A stretch of DNA of 64,000 nt, taken from Bradyrhizobium vignae. Its GTDB lineage: Bacteria; Pseudomonadota; Alphaproteobacteria; Rhizobiales; Xanthobacteraceae. A model generated the notes under the pieces. That model worked only from the letters and a program-made list of their open reading frames with translations, was not told the DNA's origin and ran no database searches. How positions within the stretch are numbered: the first letter of the stretch is position 1; each line of letters opens with the position of its first letter. Shown here one piece after another: positions 1 through 9,310 of the stretch. The stretch is taken from NCBI RefSeq assembly GCF_004114425.1, contig NZ_RDQF01000016.1, positions 97,496 to 161,495 on the forward strand, in the 5' to 3' direction. A program made the translations under genes and the position numbers.

Positions 1-392
1 GGGAGTTCGGCCGTTGTGCCCTGCCCTTCGGCCTTGACCGTGAGCGTATGCGGGGCGAGATCGTTGCCTGCGGGCACGTCGAGCCTGAGCTGCAGCGCGA
101 CACTGCCGTCGGGGGCCGGCATCGCGGCGCCGACCGGCTGACCGCCGCCGAGTAGCGTCGCGGTCCAGCCGCTCGGCACGCCCGCCACCGAAAGCTGGTA
201 GCGCTGCGGCGCGAGACCATAGTTCTGCAGACGCAGGGAGATGTTGGTCGTGGTCCCCGGCCGTACCGTGACCGCCGGATAGTCGGTCATGAGATAAAGC
301 CCCTTGATGTCGTGCGCAGCTTCGGCCGCATGGGCAGCCGGACTCAGCAGCACGAGGGCAAATGCAAGACGCGCAGCATCAAGCGCTCGCAT
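1..392 (-). CDS. Exported NEW3-domain protein, N-terminal part (3' end outside window)
   Basis: The gene starts at an ATG at 392 and runs off the left edge, so about 130 N-terminal residues are visible. Residues 1-24 form a signal peptide ending in AHAAEA. The rest, with phrases such as VTVRPGTTTNISLRLQN and GVPSGWTATLLGGG, is the beta-sandwich pattern of the NEW3 (alpha-galactosidase-associated) domain found in exported COG1470-type proteins. These often sit beside ABC transporters, but the downstream partner lies outside the window. GGAG lies about 8 bases before the ATG. Substrate and role cannot be given. Confidence 0.7.
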   Translation of the reverse strand, partial: MRALDAARLAFALVLLSPAAHAAEAAHDIKGLYLMTDYPAVTVRPGTTTNISLRLQNYGLAPQRYQLSVAGVPSGWTATLLGGGQPVGAAMPAPDGSVALQLRLDVPAGNDLAPHTLTVKAEGQGTTAEL

Positions 393-663
393 GGACGACA
401 CTCCTGCAAGGAAGGGTGGATCAGGGATGGGCTTCGCACCGCCGGAAAGACCATTTGGCGGCGTGTCGGATGATGGAAGCAATCGTGACGAAGTTTTGGA
501 AGCGAAGCGCCCTGCCAGTTACAAGTCTGTGATTGCGGGCATTTTTGCCTCAGACTTTAGTTCGAAGTCGGCGTGCAGGCGCGAGAGATGACGATGTCGC
601 AGTGCAACGGATCGCGCCCGGCCGGACCCGGGGCGGCGATGATGCTCGAAGGACATCGTGCCG
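393..663. other. Gene-free stretch
   Basis: Upstream region of the exported NEW3 protein and downstream region of the sulfatase-like gene, both on the minus strand. I see no convincing gene, repeat or terminator. It probably holds the promoter of the NEW3 gene. Confidence 0.4.
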
Positions 664-2376
664 CTAAAGCCCTCTGATCATCCCGGCGTCGATCAGCAGC
701 CGATTGAGCCGACGCGCCTCGGCGCCATCCTTGCAGCCGTAGAAGATGCCCTTGCAGCGGAGCATGATCTCCTTCTGCTCGGCGAAGGACGGATCGAGCG
801 GGATGCCGGCAGCTTCCTGGATCACCAGCGGCAGATAGGGGCCGTCGATCGTGTCCATCACGGCCGCGCTTCTGACCGGCTCGAAGTTGACGGCGTCGAT
901 GGCGTAATAGGTCGCGTAGAGGCGCGGATCGTAGACATCGAGCTTCTTGCCGATCGCCCCCTCATCGAGCCCGGGCTCGAGCAGGTGCGGCGCAAACTCG
1001 GGCTGGTGATCGCCATAGCGCACGATCAGGAAGGGCTCACCCGGAAAGCTCTTCTTCAGGCCCGCGACGAATGCCTTGTATTGCTCGGCGCTCATGGCCT
1101 GACGACGCAGATATTCGTCGATGGACGGCGCATTGCCCGGCGCGCGCCAGTTCGGCAGCAGGTCGGGACGGAAACGGGTCTCCCAGGGAAAATGATTGGC
1201 ACCGAGATAGATGAAGGTGAACAGCGGCTTGTTCGGCGGCTGCTGCCCCATCAGCTGAAGCGCCTTGTCGTAGAAGAAGCTGTCGGGCTCCACATCCTTG
1301 GCGCCGAGATCCTTGGAGTCGAGGAAACGCTCGATGCCGGTCGTCATCTGGAAGCTACGCGCGCCCATGAAGCCGCCATGGGCGGGATAGAGCGACAGCG
1401 TATCATAGCCGCAACGGCGTAGCGCCAGCGGCAGGCCGCGCTCGACCCGGTTCGAGGCGATGCGCGTCACGAAATAGGCGAAGCGGCCGAACGAGCGCGA
1501 GGAGAGTCCCGCGAGCACATTGTATTCGGTGAACCAGCTCGGCCCGCCATTGCTCTCGGCGAGGAACGTGCGCTGCCTGCCGTCCCAGGATTTGAAGTGG
1601 CCGCCATAGCCCTGGGGCACCTTGACGCCCTGCGCGGCGCGGATGTCGAAGCTCGACTCATCATGGATCATGATGATGTTCGGCCGCCGGCCGGCGGGAT
1701 GGCAGGAATCGACCAGCGGCATGTTGAGCCGCTCGTCGGTCGAGGCAGCCGATTCCATGAAGCCGTACTGCGCGAAGTCGGAGACGGCGGTGACGGCGGA
1801 GCGGAAGAATTTCGAGAGATAGCCGTCATCGTAGTAGCCGCGCCAGGCCTCCTCCGGGTGAGAGAGCGAATAGGCGACCAGGGCGGCAAGACAGGCAAGC
1901 TTGCAAGCGAGTGCCGGCAGGCGGCGGATGCGGAACGGGTCGAGCCACCACAGCGCATACATCAGCGGCAGCGTGACGAGACCGGCTGATATCACCGACC
2001 AGCGCAAATTCGGGAAGATCGTGAACAGGAACGCGACGGTGTCGCGATCGATCATCATCAGGTCGATGAAGTTGGCCGTCATCTGCACGACGTCGTGCTT
2101 GAGCCGCGACAGCAGCACCAGCACCACAACCAGGGTCAGCGACAGCGCCCCCGACAGCGCCGGCCGGCGCAGGAGGGTGATCCAGAAGAAGTTGAGGATG
2201 CCCCAGGCCAGCGCGAAGGACAGGCGCGAGCCGAAATCCGTCTCAGTCTCGTACATCAGCGCGAGCGCCGCCAGATGCGGCGCGGCAACGGCGAGCAGCC
2301 GCCAGATGCCGAGCGCGGCGACGCTCGCCAGCACGGTGGTCGCGGCAGAAGGACCTGGATTGGGCGCGGACGCCAT
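664..2376 (-). CDS. Membrane sulfatase/phosphotransferase-fold protein (LTA synthase / EptA-like)
   Basis: About 570 residues from the ATG at 2376; the frame stays open 83 codons further upstream, but that part is Arg-rich and unlike a membrane protein N-terminus. Five hydrophobic segments fill residues ~15-200. The extracytoplasmic C-terminal half has alkaline-phosphatase-superfamily marks: a metal-site strand NIIMIHDESS, the region GGPSWFTEYNVLAG around the expected Thr nucleophile, and a late YGDHQPEF motif. Relatives transfer phosphoethanolamine or phosphoglycerol groups from lipids to envelope glycans or lipid A. Acceptor and donor are unknown here. No clear ribosome binding site precedes 2376, so the start is uncertain. 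Confidence 0.75.
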   Translation of the reverse strand: MASAPNPGPSAATTVLASVAALGIWRLLAVAAPHLAALALMYETETDFGSRLSFALAWGILNFFWITLLRRPALSGALSLTLVVVLVLLSRLKHDVVQMTANFIDLMMIDRDTVAFLFTIFPNLRWSVISAGLVTLPLMYALWWLDPFRIRRLPALACKLACLAALVAYSLSHPEEAWRGYYDDGYLSKFFRSAVTAVSDFAQYGFMESAASTDERLNMPLVDSCHPAGRRPNIIMIHDESSFDIRAAQGVKVPQGYGGHFKSWDGRQRTFLAESNGGPSWFTEYNVLAGLSSRSFGRFAYFVTRIASNRVERGLPLALRRCGYDTLSLYPAHGGFMGARSFQMTTGIERFLDSKDLGAKDVEPDSFFYDKALQLMGQQPPNKPLFTFIYLGANHFPWETRFRPDLLPNWRAPGNAPSIDEYLRRQAMSAEQYKAFVAGLKKSFPGEPFLIVRYGDHQPEFAPHLLEPGLDEGAIGKKLDVYDPRLYATYYAIDAVNFEPVRSAAVMDTIDGPYLPLVIQEAAGIPLDPSFAEQKEIMLRCKGIFYGCKDGAEARRLNRLLIDAGMIRGL

Positions 2377-2652
2377 CGACGACACGCAACTCTGGTCCGG
2401 CGCAGTGATGCCAAGCCGTCTGGCCGGCCTGAAAACGGCCAGGGCGTCCGGGGCAGCCGGCTGCACCGTTTCATAAAACTGTAGTGGAACTGTCGCGGAC
2501 AGGCAACGTGCGGCGCGATCCGACCTTGGCTTAATGTTAGCGGCCGGCGAACGAAAGCCGTAGACCAAGGCCCGGCGGAGATGGCCTTGCGCACGCTCGC
2601 GATGGGCCGCCGCCCGCGCGGGCAAACCGTCGCGGCGGGCTGAACGGCCGCC

Positions 2653-2769
2653 TTACTGCGCCAGCAGCCCGAGCCGCTTGGCGATGATGCGCCCGATCAG
2701 AAACTTCGCGACGGCCCAGCCGATGCCTGTGGACGCACCGGTGATGACACAGATCGCATGGTCCCCCGC
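2653..2769 (-). pseudogene. Possible remnant of a short-chain dehydrogenase gene
   Basis: One minus-strand frame reads ICVITGASTGIGWAVAK and then about 16 residues to a stop at 2653. The glycine pattern TGASTGIG is the nucleotide-binding motif of short-chain dehydrogenases, but the rest of a ~250-residue enzyme is missing. It could be an internally deleted gene or chance. The region 2377-3226 is otherwise without a gene I can support. Confidence 0.25.
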
Positions 2770-3226
2770 CCTCCAGTTCCGGCGATCATGTCGGAGAAAG
2801 GTGCCAGGACGCAATCGTGGTTCGCGATACGCGTGATGAGACTGTAGATGAAGAGCCGAATGCTTGCCTCTGAAGAGGCAGGCGTTTTGGTGCTGCAGTA
2901 GCAGCGACGAGAATCCGAGAACCGACGCGAGGTCAAGAAAGTGGTTTAAGCGTCAGTTCTTCGCGTTAAGGCTGTACTTCAGCTCGCGAAGAATTTGAAT
3001 GAAGCAGCAATACTTGGCGCGGGAAATGAAAGAGCGAACGCTCTTTGTGAGCCAACACTAATCGCGAAGGCTTAAGATTTGGTTCGACGCGCGATGCTCG
3101 TGTCTTCGCTCGTGTCCCGGACAAGCGCAGCGAAGCAGAGCGCAGAGCCGGGACCCGGAAGCCGCAATGGGCCCGGCTCGGCAGCGCACCACTTGCGTGA
3201 TGCGCTGCGTCCGAGGAACGGTGACT

Positions 3227-3325
3227 TAAAGCGCGATGAGATTTGGATGAATCGTCATCGCGCTTTAGCTTGTTGTTCACGCATGATCTTTCCGGAAAAC
3301 CGCTTCGCACTTTTCCGGATCATGC
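3227..3325. repeat. Double palindromic intergenic repeat at the 3' end of ilvC
   Basis: Two adjacent inverted repeats. The first has perfect 13-base arms (TAAAGCGCGATGA at 3227-3239, complement at 3255-3267). The second spans 3281-3325 and pairs GCATGATC..TCCGGAAAA with TTTTCCGGATCATGC. It ends one base before the ilvC stop codon. A second copy of the second palindrome lies at 18728-18771, again directly after a stop codon and in the same orientation relative to its gene. It probably folds in the mRNA tail and may act as terminator or 3' stabiliser. Confidence 0.8.
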
Positions 3326-3326
3326 T

Positions 3327-4346
3327 TTAGTTCTTGCTCTTGTCGACCAGCGCGCCCTTCTTGATCCAGGGCATCATGTCGCGCAGCTTTGCGCCAACTT
3401 CCTCGATCGGGTGCGCGGCGAGCTTGGCGCGGGTCGCCTTGAACGAGGTCTGGTTGACCTTGTTCTCGAGCATCCAGTCGCGCGAGAATTTGCCGGACTG
3501 GATGTCGTTGAGAACCCGCTTCATCTCCTTCTTGGTCTCTTCGGTGATGATGCGCGGACCGGTGACATACTCGCCGTACTCGGCGGTGTTGGAGATCGAG
3601 TAGTTCATGTTGGCGATGCCGCCTTCATAGATCAGGTCGACGATCAGCTTCACTTCGTGCAGGCACTCGAAATAGGCCATCTCCGGAGCGTAGCCGGCTT
3701 CGACCAGGGTCTCGTAGCCACCCTTGATCAGCTCGACCAGGCCGCCGCAGAGCACGACCTGCTCGCCGAACAGGTCGGTCTCGCACTCTTCCTTGAAGGT
3801 GGTCTCGATGATGCCGGCACGGCCGCCGCCGATCGCGGAGGCGTAGGACAGGCCGAGGTCATGGGCGTTGCCCGAGACGTCCTTGGCGATCGCGATCAGG
3901 CAGGGTACGCCGCCGCCGCGCTGATACTCCGAGCGCACGGTGTGGCCGGGGCCCTTCGGCGCGATCATCAGCACGTCGAGGTCGGCGCGAGGATCGAGCA
4001 GGTTGAAGTGGACGTTGAGGCCGTGCGCGAACACGAGGGCAGCGCCCTTCTTCATGTTGTCCTGCAGGTGCTCGCGATAGATGTCGCCCTGAAGCTCGTC
4101 CGGGGTCAGCATCATCACGAGGTCGGCCCATTTGGCAGCTTCCGCAACTTCCAGCACCTTAAAGCCGGCAGCTTCCGCCTTCTTGGCCGAGGCCGAGCCC
4201 TTGCGCAGCGCAATGGCGACTTCCTTGACGCCGGAATCCTTCAGGTTGAGCGCATGGGCGTGGCCCTGGCTGCCATAGCCGACGATGGCGACCTTCTTGC
4301 CCTTGATCAGGTTCAGGTCGGCGTCGCGATCGTAATAAACACGCAT
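3327..4346 (-). CDS. ilvC: Ketol-acid reductoisomerase
   Basis: 339 residues, the usual length of class I enzymes. It converts acetolactate or acetohydroxybutyrate, with NADPH, to the dihydroxy acid in Val/Ile/Leu synthesis. The N-terminus MRVYYDRDADL leads into the nucleotide-binding GYGSQGHAHALNL. The metal/catalytic C-terminal knotted domain contains KGGYETLVEAG, EVKLIVDLIYEGG and the ISNTAEYG region. I chose the ATG at 4346, not one eight codons upstream, because GAGGA lies about 7 bases before it and the family begins here. It is the last gene of the minus-strand block that starts with ilvB, separated from it by two exporter genes and a methyltransferase. Confidence 0.97.
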   Translation of the reverse strand: MRVYYDRDADLNLIKGKKVAIVGYGSQGHAHALNLKDSGVKEVAIALRKGSASAKKAEAAGFKVLEVAEAAKWADLVMMLTPDELQGDIYREHLQDNMKKGAALVFAHGLNVHFNLLDPRADLDVLMIAPKGPGHTVRSEYQRGGGVPCLIAIAKDVSGNAHDLGLSYASAIGGGRAGIIETTFKEECETDLFGEQVVLCGGLVELIKGGYETLVEAGYAPEMAYFECLHEVKLIVDLIYEGGIANMNYSISNTAEYGEYVTGPRIITEETKKEMKRVLNDIQSGKFSRDWMLENKVNQTSFKATRAKLAAHPIEEVGAKLRDMMPWIKKGALVDKSKN

Positions 4347-4479
4347 AGTCGTTTCCTCGTTCAGGGCCAAAAATCGGCCAATGGTCAGTGTCCGAAGGGT
4401 GAAATTTGCGGATTTCGGGGGCTGTCTAGAGCATTTTCAGCCCCGAGGGAAACCCGTTTCTGCATGGAAATCCGCGACA

Positions 4480-5082
4480 TCATGCATCCATGAAAACGGG
4501 GTAGAGGGAAGCGAGCAGCAGGATAGCCATCAGGATATTGAAGGCGCGGACCAGCCGCTCAGAGGTCAGGATCGGCCGCAACGCGGTGCCGAACAACGCC
4601 CAGACCACGGTCGAGACCGTGCCGACGACGAGGCTGATTACGGTCTGGATAGCGATATTGAGCGGGAATTGGGCGATCGCAGCATAGGCGGTGATGGTAC
4701 CGATCACGATCACCCAGCCCTTGGCATTGATCCACTGGAACATGGCCGCGCCCCAGAAGGTCATCGGGCCACGGGCCTTCTCCTCGCCCGACTTGGCCGG
4801 ACCGGACATCGCGATCACGGCGGCCAGGTAGATCAGGTAAGCGGCGCCGGCATATTTCAGGACGGTCTGGAGGATCGGATAGGCCACGAACACGGTGCCG
4901 AGCCCGAGACCGACGGTCGCGACCATGAAGGCAAAGCCGATGACGATACCGACGATGTGCGGAATGGTGCGGCGGAAGCCATAGGTCAGACCGGAGGACA
5001 GCAGCATGATGTTGTTCGGCCCGGGCGTGAAGTACATCACCACCATGAAGGCCAGGAACGCATAGAATAGCGAGAAGGCCAT
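4480..5082 (-). CDS. LysE/RhtB-family amino acid exporter
   Basis: 200 residues, six hydrophobic segments, with the family hallmark TPGPNNIMLLSSG near residue 20. LysE/RhtB proteins export amino acids or their derivatives through the inner membrane. The ATG at 5082 has GAGGTG 3-4 bases upstream and is preferred over a GTG two codons earlier. The EamA gene upstream ends 7 bases before this start, so the two are very likely co-transcribed. Position between ilvN/ilvB and ilvC suggests branched-chain or homoserine-like export, but this is inference. Confidence 0.9.
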   Translation of the reverse strand: MAFSLFYAFLAFMVVMYFTPGPNNIMLLSSGLTYGFRRTIPHIVGIVIGFAFMVATVGLGLGTVFVAYPILQTVLKYAGAAYLIYLAAVIAMSGPAKSGEEKARGPMTFWGAAMFQWINAKGWVIVIGTITAYAAIAQFPLNIAIQTVISLVVGTVSTVVWALFGTALRPILTSERLVRAFNILMAILLLASLYPVFMDA

Positions 5083-5089
5083 GTTCACC

Positions 5090-5965
5090 TCACGCGGTCT
5101 TCGGCAGGACTTGCGGGCGCTTCGCCAGCACCATCACGGCGATACCACCGATCACGGTCAGCATGCCGGCGAGCCGCAACGGTCCGAACCGCTCGCCGAA
5201 TACGATGCTGGAGGCAGCCGAGCCGACGAACGGCACCAGCAGCGCGAACGGCACCACTTGCGCGGCCGGATAGTCACGCAGCAGGCGGCCCCACAGCCAA
5301 TAGGCGATGCAGGTGGAGATACCGCCGAGCATCAGCATGCAGAGAATCGATGTCAGCGATATGTGCGTCAGCGAAGTCCAGGTCGGCGCCGGCCCGTTGG
5401 CGATCAGTGCCAGCACGAACAGCGGCACCGCCGAAGCGAGGCACAGCCACGCGAACAGATCGAACATCGGCACGCCGCGCGCGCCGCGCAGCAGGAGATT
5501 GCCGACGGCAAAGCTGAGCGGCGATATCATCAGCACCGCGAAGGCCGCGACGCTGAAATCATAGCCGACTGTGCCGCAGATCATCAGCAGGCCCGCCGCT
5601 GCAATGACGATGCCCAGCGTCTGCACCGGCGTCGGCCGCTCGCCGAACGCGAGCGCTGCGAAGCCGATCGTGAACAGCGCCTGGCTCTGCACGACGACGC
5701 TGGTCAGTCCCACCGGCACGCCGTGAGCGATGCCGTAGGCCTGAGACAGGAACTGGCCGAGGAACAGCGTGAAGCTGATCGCGATCAGCCGCGACCAGGC
5801 GACCTTCGGCTTGGGAATGAACAGGCACGGCACCGCGGCGATCGTAAAGCGCAATGCCGTCATCAGCTCCGGCGAAAGCTCGTCGAGCGCGATCCGGCTC
5901 GCCACGAACGCAAACCCCCAGATGATCGCCACCATGACGGCGATGAGGATGTCGGCCGGCTTCAT
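5090..5965 (-). CDS. EamA-family (DMT superfamily) exporter
   Basis: 291 residues with about ten hydrophobic segments arranged as two tandem EamA units, beginning MKPADILIAVMVAIIWGFAFVAS and repeating around residue 145. The family exports amino acids, purines or other metabolites. GGAAAC lies upstream of the ATG. It is followed 7 bases later by the LysE-type exporter, giving two different exporters in one block of amino acid biosynthesis genes. Substrate unknown. Confidence 0.88.
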   Translation of the reverse strand: MKPADILIAVMVAIIWGFAFVASRIALDELSPELMTALRFTIAAVPCLFIPKPKVAWSRLIAISFTLFLGQFLSQAYGIAHGVPVGLTSVVVQSQALFTIGFAALAFGERPTPVQTLGIVIAAAGLLMICGTVGYDFSVAAFAVLMISPLSFAVGNLLLRGARGVPMFDLFAWLCLASAVPLFVLALIANGPAPTWTSLTHISLTSILCMLMLGGISTCIAYWLWGRLLRDYPAAQVVPFALLVPFVGSAASSIVFGERFGPLRLAGMLTVIGGIAVMVLAKRPQVLPKTA

Positions 5966-6013
5966 TGTTGTTTCCGGTTCTGCTTGCCGTGCAGCCCTGT
6001 CTATTGTTCTGGT

Positions 6014-6709
6014 CTAGCCTTGCTCGCCGGCTTTCGGTTTCCGCAGCAGATACGTGCCATGCATGGGGGCGTGGTAGTCGGCCGAGACCAGCACGAAGCC
6101 GACGTCGGTCAGCATCCGCTCCATCACCCAGCCGAAGGTGGAATATTCGTCGCGCATATGCGTCACCACGCTCTCCCGCGCGAAATCGTGATTCTTGATC
6201 TGGAAATCGGCCCATTGCTCGACGTCGCGTTCGACCGCGTCGGGCATCGCGGTATAGACGATGTCGCGAAGATAGAAGCTCGCACCCGGCTTCAGGGCGC
6301 GATAGATCCGCGACATCGCCACCGCCTTCCAGAAATCGGGCAGATGGTGCAGCGTGAACTCGCTGACGATCAGGTCGTAGGACTCCGGACAGTAGGCGAA
6401 GCTGAGCAGGCCTGCGGACTGGGTGCGAACCGGCGCCTTGCGGTCGCGCGCGTAGATCTCAGCGAGCGCCAGCATCGCGGGCGATATGTCGATGGCGTCG
6501 ACCTCGGCGCCCATCAGCGCGGCTTCGGTCGCCAGCACGCCGTTGCCGCAGCCGATATCGGCGATGCGCCAGCTGCGCTGGACCCCGAGCATTTTCAGCG
6601 CGGCGCGCGCCCGCAGATCGGCATCGTCATGATTGTCGTAGATCGAGGCCACGGCGGGCTCGATCCCCATCCGATTCCGCTCGTTATAGTACCAGTCGCG
6701 CGCCAGCAT
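6014..6709 (-). CDS. SAM-dependent methyltransferase, class I
   Basis: 231 residues. The SAM-binding motif I is IADIGCGNGVLATEAA (~48-63), followed by an acidic strand end VDAIDIS and the motif YDLIVSEFTLHHLPDF typical of small-molecule methyltransferases. The ATG lies 3 bases after the ilvN stop codon, so translation is probably coupled to ilvN. Substrate is not evident; the linkage to ilvBN looks conserved-operon-like but does not reveal a role. Confidence 0.85.
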   Translation of the reverse strand: MLARDWYYNERNRMGIEPAVASIYDNHDDADLRARAALKMLGVQRSWRIADIGCGNGVLATEAALMGAEVDAIDISPAMLALAEIYARDRKAPVRTQSAGLLSFAYCPESYDLIVSEFTLHHLPDFWKAVAMSRIYRALKPGASFYLRDIVYTAMPDAVERDVEQWADFQIKNHDFARESVVTHMRDEYSTFGWVMERMLTDVGFVLVSADYHAPMHGTYLLRKPKAGEQG

Positions 6710-6712
6710 GGT

Positions 6713-7255
6713 TCACATCCCTTCAGGCCCGCGGCCGATCGCGGCAACACCGGTGCGCGACACTTCGACAAGGCCGAGCGGGCGCATCAAGTCGATAAAC
6801 TGGTTGATCTTGTCCGTATTGCCTGTGATCTCGAACACAAAGCTCTCGGTGGTGGCGTCGATCACCCGGGCGCGGAACGCGTCCGCCAGCCTGAGCGCCT
6901 CGACCCGATGCTCGCCCTGGCCGCGCACCTTCACCATCGCCAGCTCGCGCTCGATCGAGCGCTTGGTCAGGGTCATGTCGACGACGCGGTACACCGGGAT
7001 CATGCGGTCGAGCTGGTGCTTGATCTGCTCGATCACCATCGGCGTGCCCGTGGTGACGATGGTGATGCGCGACAGATGCTTCTGAGCCTCGGTCTCCGAG
7101 ACCGTGAGGCTCTCGATGTTGTAGCCGCGGCCCGAGAACAGGCCGATGACGCGCGCGAGCACGCCCGGCTCGTTCTGCACGAGCACAGCGAGCGTATGTG
7201 TCTCGTTGGGATCGTGACGGTCCTCGATGAAATAGGCGGATGCGGGCTGGTTCAT
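6713..7255 (-). CDS. ilvN: Acetolactate synthase small (regulatory) subunit
   Basis: 180 residues. The N-terminal ACT domain (~20-95) contains HTLAVLVQNEPGVLARVIGLF and GRGYNIESLTVS, which bind the feedback inhibitor valine; the C-terminal half is the second regulatory domain. It partners the catalytic subunit IlvB encoded 148 bases upstream on the same strand. The short ilvB-ilvN gap holds a palindromic repeat (7351-7380), and expression probably depends on the ilvB leader region. Confidence 0.95.
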   Translation of the reverse strand: MNQPASAYFIEDRHDPNETHTLAVLVQNEPGVLARVIGLFSGRGYNIESLTVSETEAQKHLSRITIVTTGTPMVIEQIKHQLDRMIPVYRVVDMTLTKRSIERELAMVKVRGQGEHRVEALRLADAFRARVIDATTESFVFEITGNTDKINQFIDLMRPLGLVEVSRTGVAAIGRGPEGM

Positions 7256-7350
7256 TGTCGTCCCCTCTATTCTTCGTCGTCATGTCCCGTGAAGGCGAAG
7301 GGGCATCCAGTAACCACCAGCGTCGAGGCCCCCAAATCTGTCGCGGCGTG

Positions 7351-7380
7351 CTGGATCGCCCGGTCAAGCCGGGCGATGAC
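7351..7380. repeat. Short palindromic repeat between ilvB and ilvN
   Basis: Imperfect palindrome centred on GCCCGGTCAAGCCGGGC, flanked by ATC/GAT. Close relatives occur at 40967-40996 and 61128-61158 (GGCCGGG..CCCGGCC around TTGAC or GTCAA). The hairpin lies in the ilvBN transcript and could alter the subunit ratio. Confidence 0.7.
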
Positions 7381-7403
7381 AGCGGAGTTTGTGACCATCG
7401 CGC

Positions 7404-9179
7404 TCACACCAGCGCCTTGCCGCCGGCGAACGCCTTGGCCGTGGCCTCGTCATTTGCCTGCTCCGGCAGCAGCATCTCGTTATGCGCCTTGCCCGAGGGG
7501 ATCATCGGGAAGCAGTTTTCGAGCGCGGCGACGCGGCAGTCGAACAGCACCGGACGCTTGACCGAGATCATCTCCTTGATGGCGCCATCGAGATCGGCCG
7601 GCTTGTGCACCTGGAGGCCGACGGCGCCATAGGCTTCCGCGAGCTTGACGAAGTCGGGCAGCGCTTCGGAGTAGGAATGCGACAGGCGGTTGCCATGCAG
7701 CAGCTGCTGCCACTGACGCACCATCCCCATGTACTGGTTGTTGAGGATGAAGATCTTGATCGGCAGCTCATACTGAACCGCCGTCGACATCTCCTGCATG
7801 GTCATCTGCACCGAGGCGTCGCCCGCGATGTCGATGACGAGGCTGTCCGGATGCGCGACCTGCACGCCGACCGCAGCCGGCAGGCCGTAGCCCATGGTGC
7901 CGAGACCGCCCGAGGTCATCCAGCGATGCGGCTCCTCGAAGCCGTAGAACTGCGCCGCCCACATCTGATGCTGGCCGACCTCGGTCGTGATGTAGGTATC
8001 CTTGCCGCGCGTCTGTTCGAACAGGCTCTGGATCGCGTGCTGCGGCAGGATGACGTCGTTGCTCTTCTTGTAATAGAGCGAGTTGCGGGCGCGCCATTGC
8101 GCGATCTGCTGCCACCACGACTTGATGTCGGGCTTCTTCGCCTCGGCCTTGAACACCTGGAGGATGTCGCCGAGGATATTGCCGCAATCGCCGATGATCG
8201 GCACGTCGACCCGGATGTTCTTGTTGATCGAGGACGGGTCGATGTCGATGTGGATCTTCTTCGAGCCCGGCGAGAACGCATCGACACGGCCGGTGATGCG
8301 GTCGTCGAAGCGCGCGCCGACGCACAGCATGACGTCGCAATCATGCATGGTCATGTTGGCTTCGTAAGTGCCGTGCATGCCGAGCATGCCGAGCCAGTTC
8401 TTGCCCGATGCCGGATAGGCGCCCAGACCCATCAGCGTCGAAGTGATCGGAAAACCGGTAACCTCGACCAGCTCGCGCAAGAGCTTGGTCGCCTCGGGGC
8501 CGGAATTGATCACGCCACCGCCGCTGTAGATCACAGGACGCTTGGCACTGGCCAGCAGCGCCACGGCTTTACGGATCTGCGTCGCATCGCCCTTCAGGCG
8601 CGGCGCGTAAGAGCGGTGCACATCGGACTTGCGCGGCGGGTGATAGGTGCCGGTCGCGAACTGCACGTCCTTGGGAACGTCGACCAGAACCGGGCCCGGA
8701 CGGCCGGAGGTTGCGACATAGAAGGCCTCATGCAGCACCTTGGCGAGATCATTGACGTCGCGCACCAGCCAGTTGTGCTTGGTGCAGGGCCGCGTGATGC
8801 CGACGGTGTCGCATTCCTGGAACGCGTCGTTGCCGATCAGATGCGTCGGCACCTGGCCGGAGATGCAGACCAGCGGGATCGAGTCCATCAGCGCGTCGGT
8901 GAGCGGCGTCACCATGTTGGTGGCGCCGGGACCGGAGGTCACCAGCGCAACGCCGGGCTTGCCGGTGGAACGCGCATAGCCCTCGGCGGCATGGCCCGCG
9001 CCCTGCTCATGGCGGACCAGGATGTGCTGGATGTGGCTCTGCTGAAAGATCTCGTCATAGATCGGAAGCACCGCGCCGCCGGGATAACCGAAAATGTCGG
9101 TCACGCCGTGATCGATGAGCGCACGGACGATCATTGCGGCGCCGGTCATCTGGTTCGGATCGTGGCTCTTGTCGCTCAT
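7404..9179 (-). CDS. ilvB: Acetolactate synthase large (catalytic) subunit
   Basis: 591 residues, TPP- and FAD-dependent; condenses two pyruvates, or pyruvate and 2-oxobutyrate, in the first common step of branched-chain amino acid synthesis. Visible are the catalytic Glu region VRHEQGAGHAAEGYARSTG near residue 58, the central FAD domain, and the TPP pyrophosphate motif IAGDASVQMTMQE with NNQYMGMVRQWQ in the C-terminal domain. It starts ATGAGCGAC at 9179 and is preceded by a leader with peptide, hairpin and terminator (9237-9354). Confidence 0.97.
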   Translation of the reverse strand: MSDKSHDPNQMTGAAMIVRALIDHGVTDIFGYPGGAVLPIYDEIFQQSHIQHILVRHEQGAGHAAEGYARSTGKPGVALVTSGPGATNMVTPLTDALMDSIPLVCISGQVPTHLIGNDAFQECDTVGITRPCTKHNWLVRDVNDLAKVLHEAFYVATSGRPGPVLVDVPKDVQFATGTYHPPRKSDVHRSYAPRLKGDATQIRKAVALLASAKRPVIYSGGGVINSGPEATKLLRELVEVTGFPITSTLMGLGAYPASGKNWLGMLGMHGTYEANMTMHDCDVMLCVGARFDDRITGRVDAFSPGSKKIHIDIDPSSINKNIRVDVPIIGDCGNILGDILQVFKAEAKKPDIKSWWQQIAQWRARNSLYYKKSNDVILPQHAIQSLFEQTRGKDTYITTEVGQHQMWAAQFYGFEEPHRWMTSGGLGTMGYGLPAAVGVQVAHPDSLVIDIAGDASVQMTMQEMSTAVQYELPIKIFILNNQYMGMVRQWQQLLHGNRLSHSYSEALPDFVKLAEAYGAVGLQVHKPADLDGAIKEMISVKRPVLFDCRVAALENCFPMIPSGKAHNEMLLPEQANDEATAKAFAGGKALV

Positions 9180-9236
9180 TGGCTTGCTCCGGATGCGCTG
9201 TTGCCAGCGGCTTCATTCGTGTCGGGTTCGGGAAAT

Positions 9237-9259
9237 AAAAAAGGCCCCGAAGAGGGCCC
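9237..9259 (-). terminator. Intrinsic terminator in the ilvB leader (attenuator)
   Basis: Read on the minus strand: GGGCCC, a five-base loop, GGGGCC, then six T and ATTT. It lies between the leader peptide and the ilvB start, so it would stop transcription before the structural genes unless an alternative fold forms. Confidence 0.8.
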
Positions 9260-9261
9260 AC

Positions 9262-9310
9262 GCACACCGCCTGTCTTGTGGATGGCAGCTAGCCACCCCC
9301 GGCGGTGTGC
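9262..9310 (-). promoter_or_regulatory. Leader stem competing with the ilvB terminator
   Basis: The ten-base arms GCACACCGCC (9262-9271) and GGCGGTGTGC (9301-9310) are exact complements. The upstream arm overlaps the end of the leader peptide reading frame; the downstream arm lies 2 bases before the terminator stem. A ribosome stalled on the Ile/Leu/Val codons should affect this stem and hence terminator formation. Confidence 0.65.

Noticed and set aside
2697..2936. 79-codon minus-strand frame in the gap after the sulfatase gene
   Set aside because: No protein-like composition or ribosome binding site; the alternative frame with the TGASTGIG motif is more interesting but also only a fragment.
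3243..7561. Very long open frames on the plus strand opposite ilvC, the exporters and ilvN
   Set aside because: They are antisense to clear genes, are full of Arg/His/Asp low-complexity sequence and match no family; such frames are expected at high G+C with strong third-position bias. The same applies opposite feoB (25434-27335), ilvB (7482-9329), fumC (22896-24185) and the SDR gene (55973-57880).
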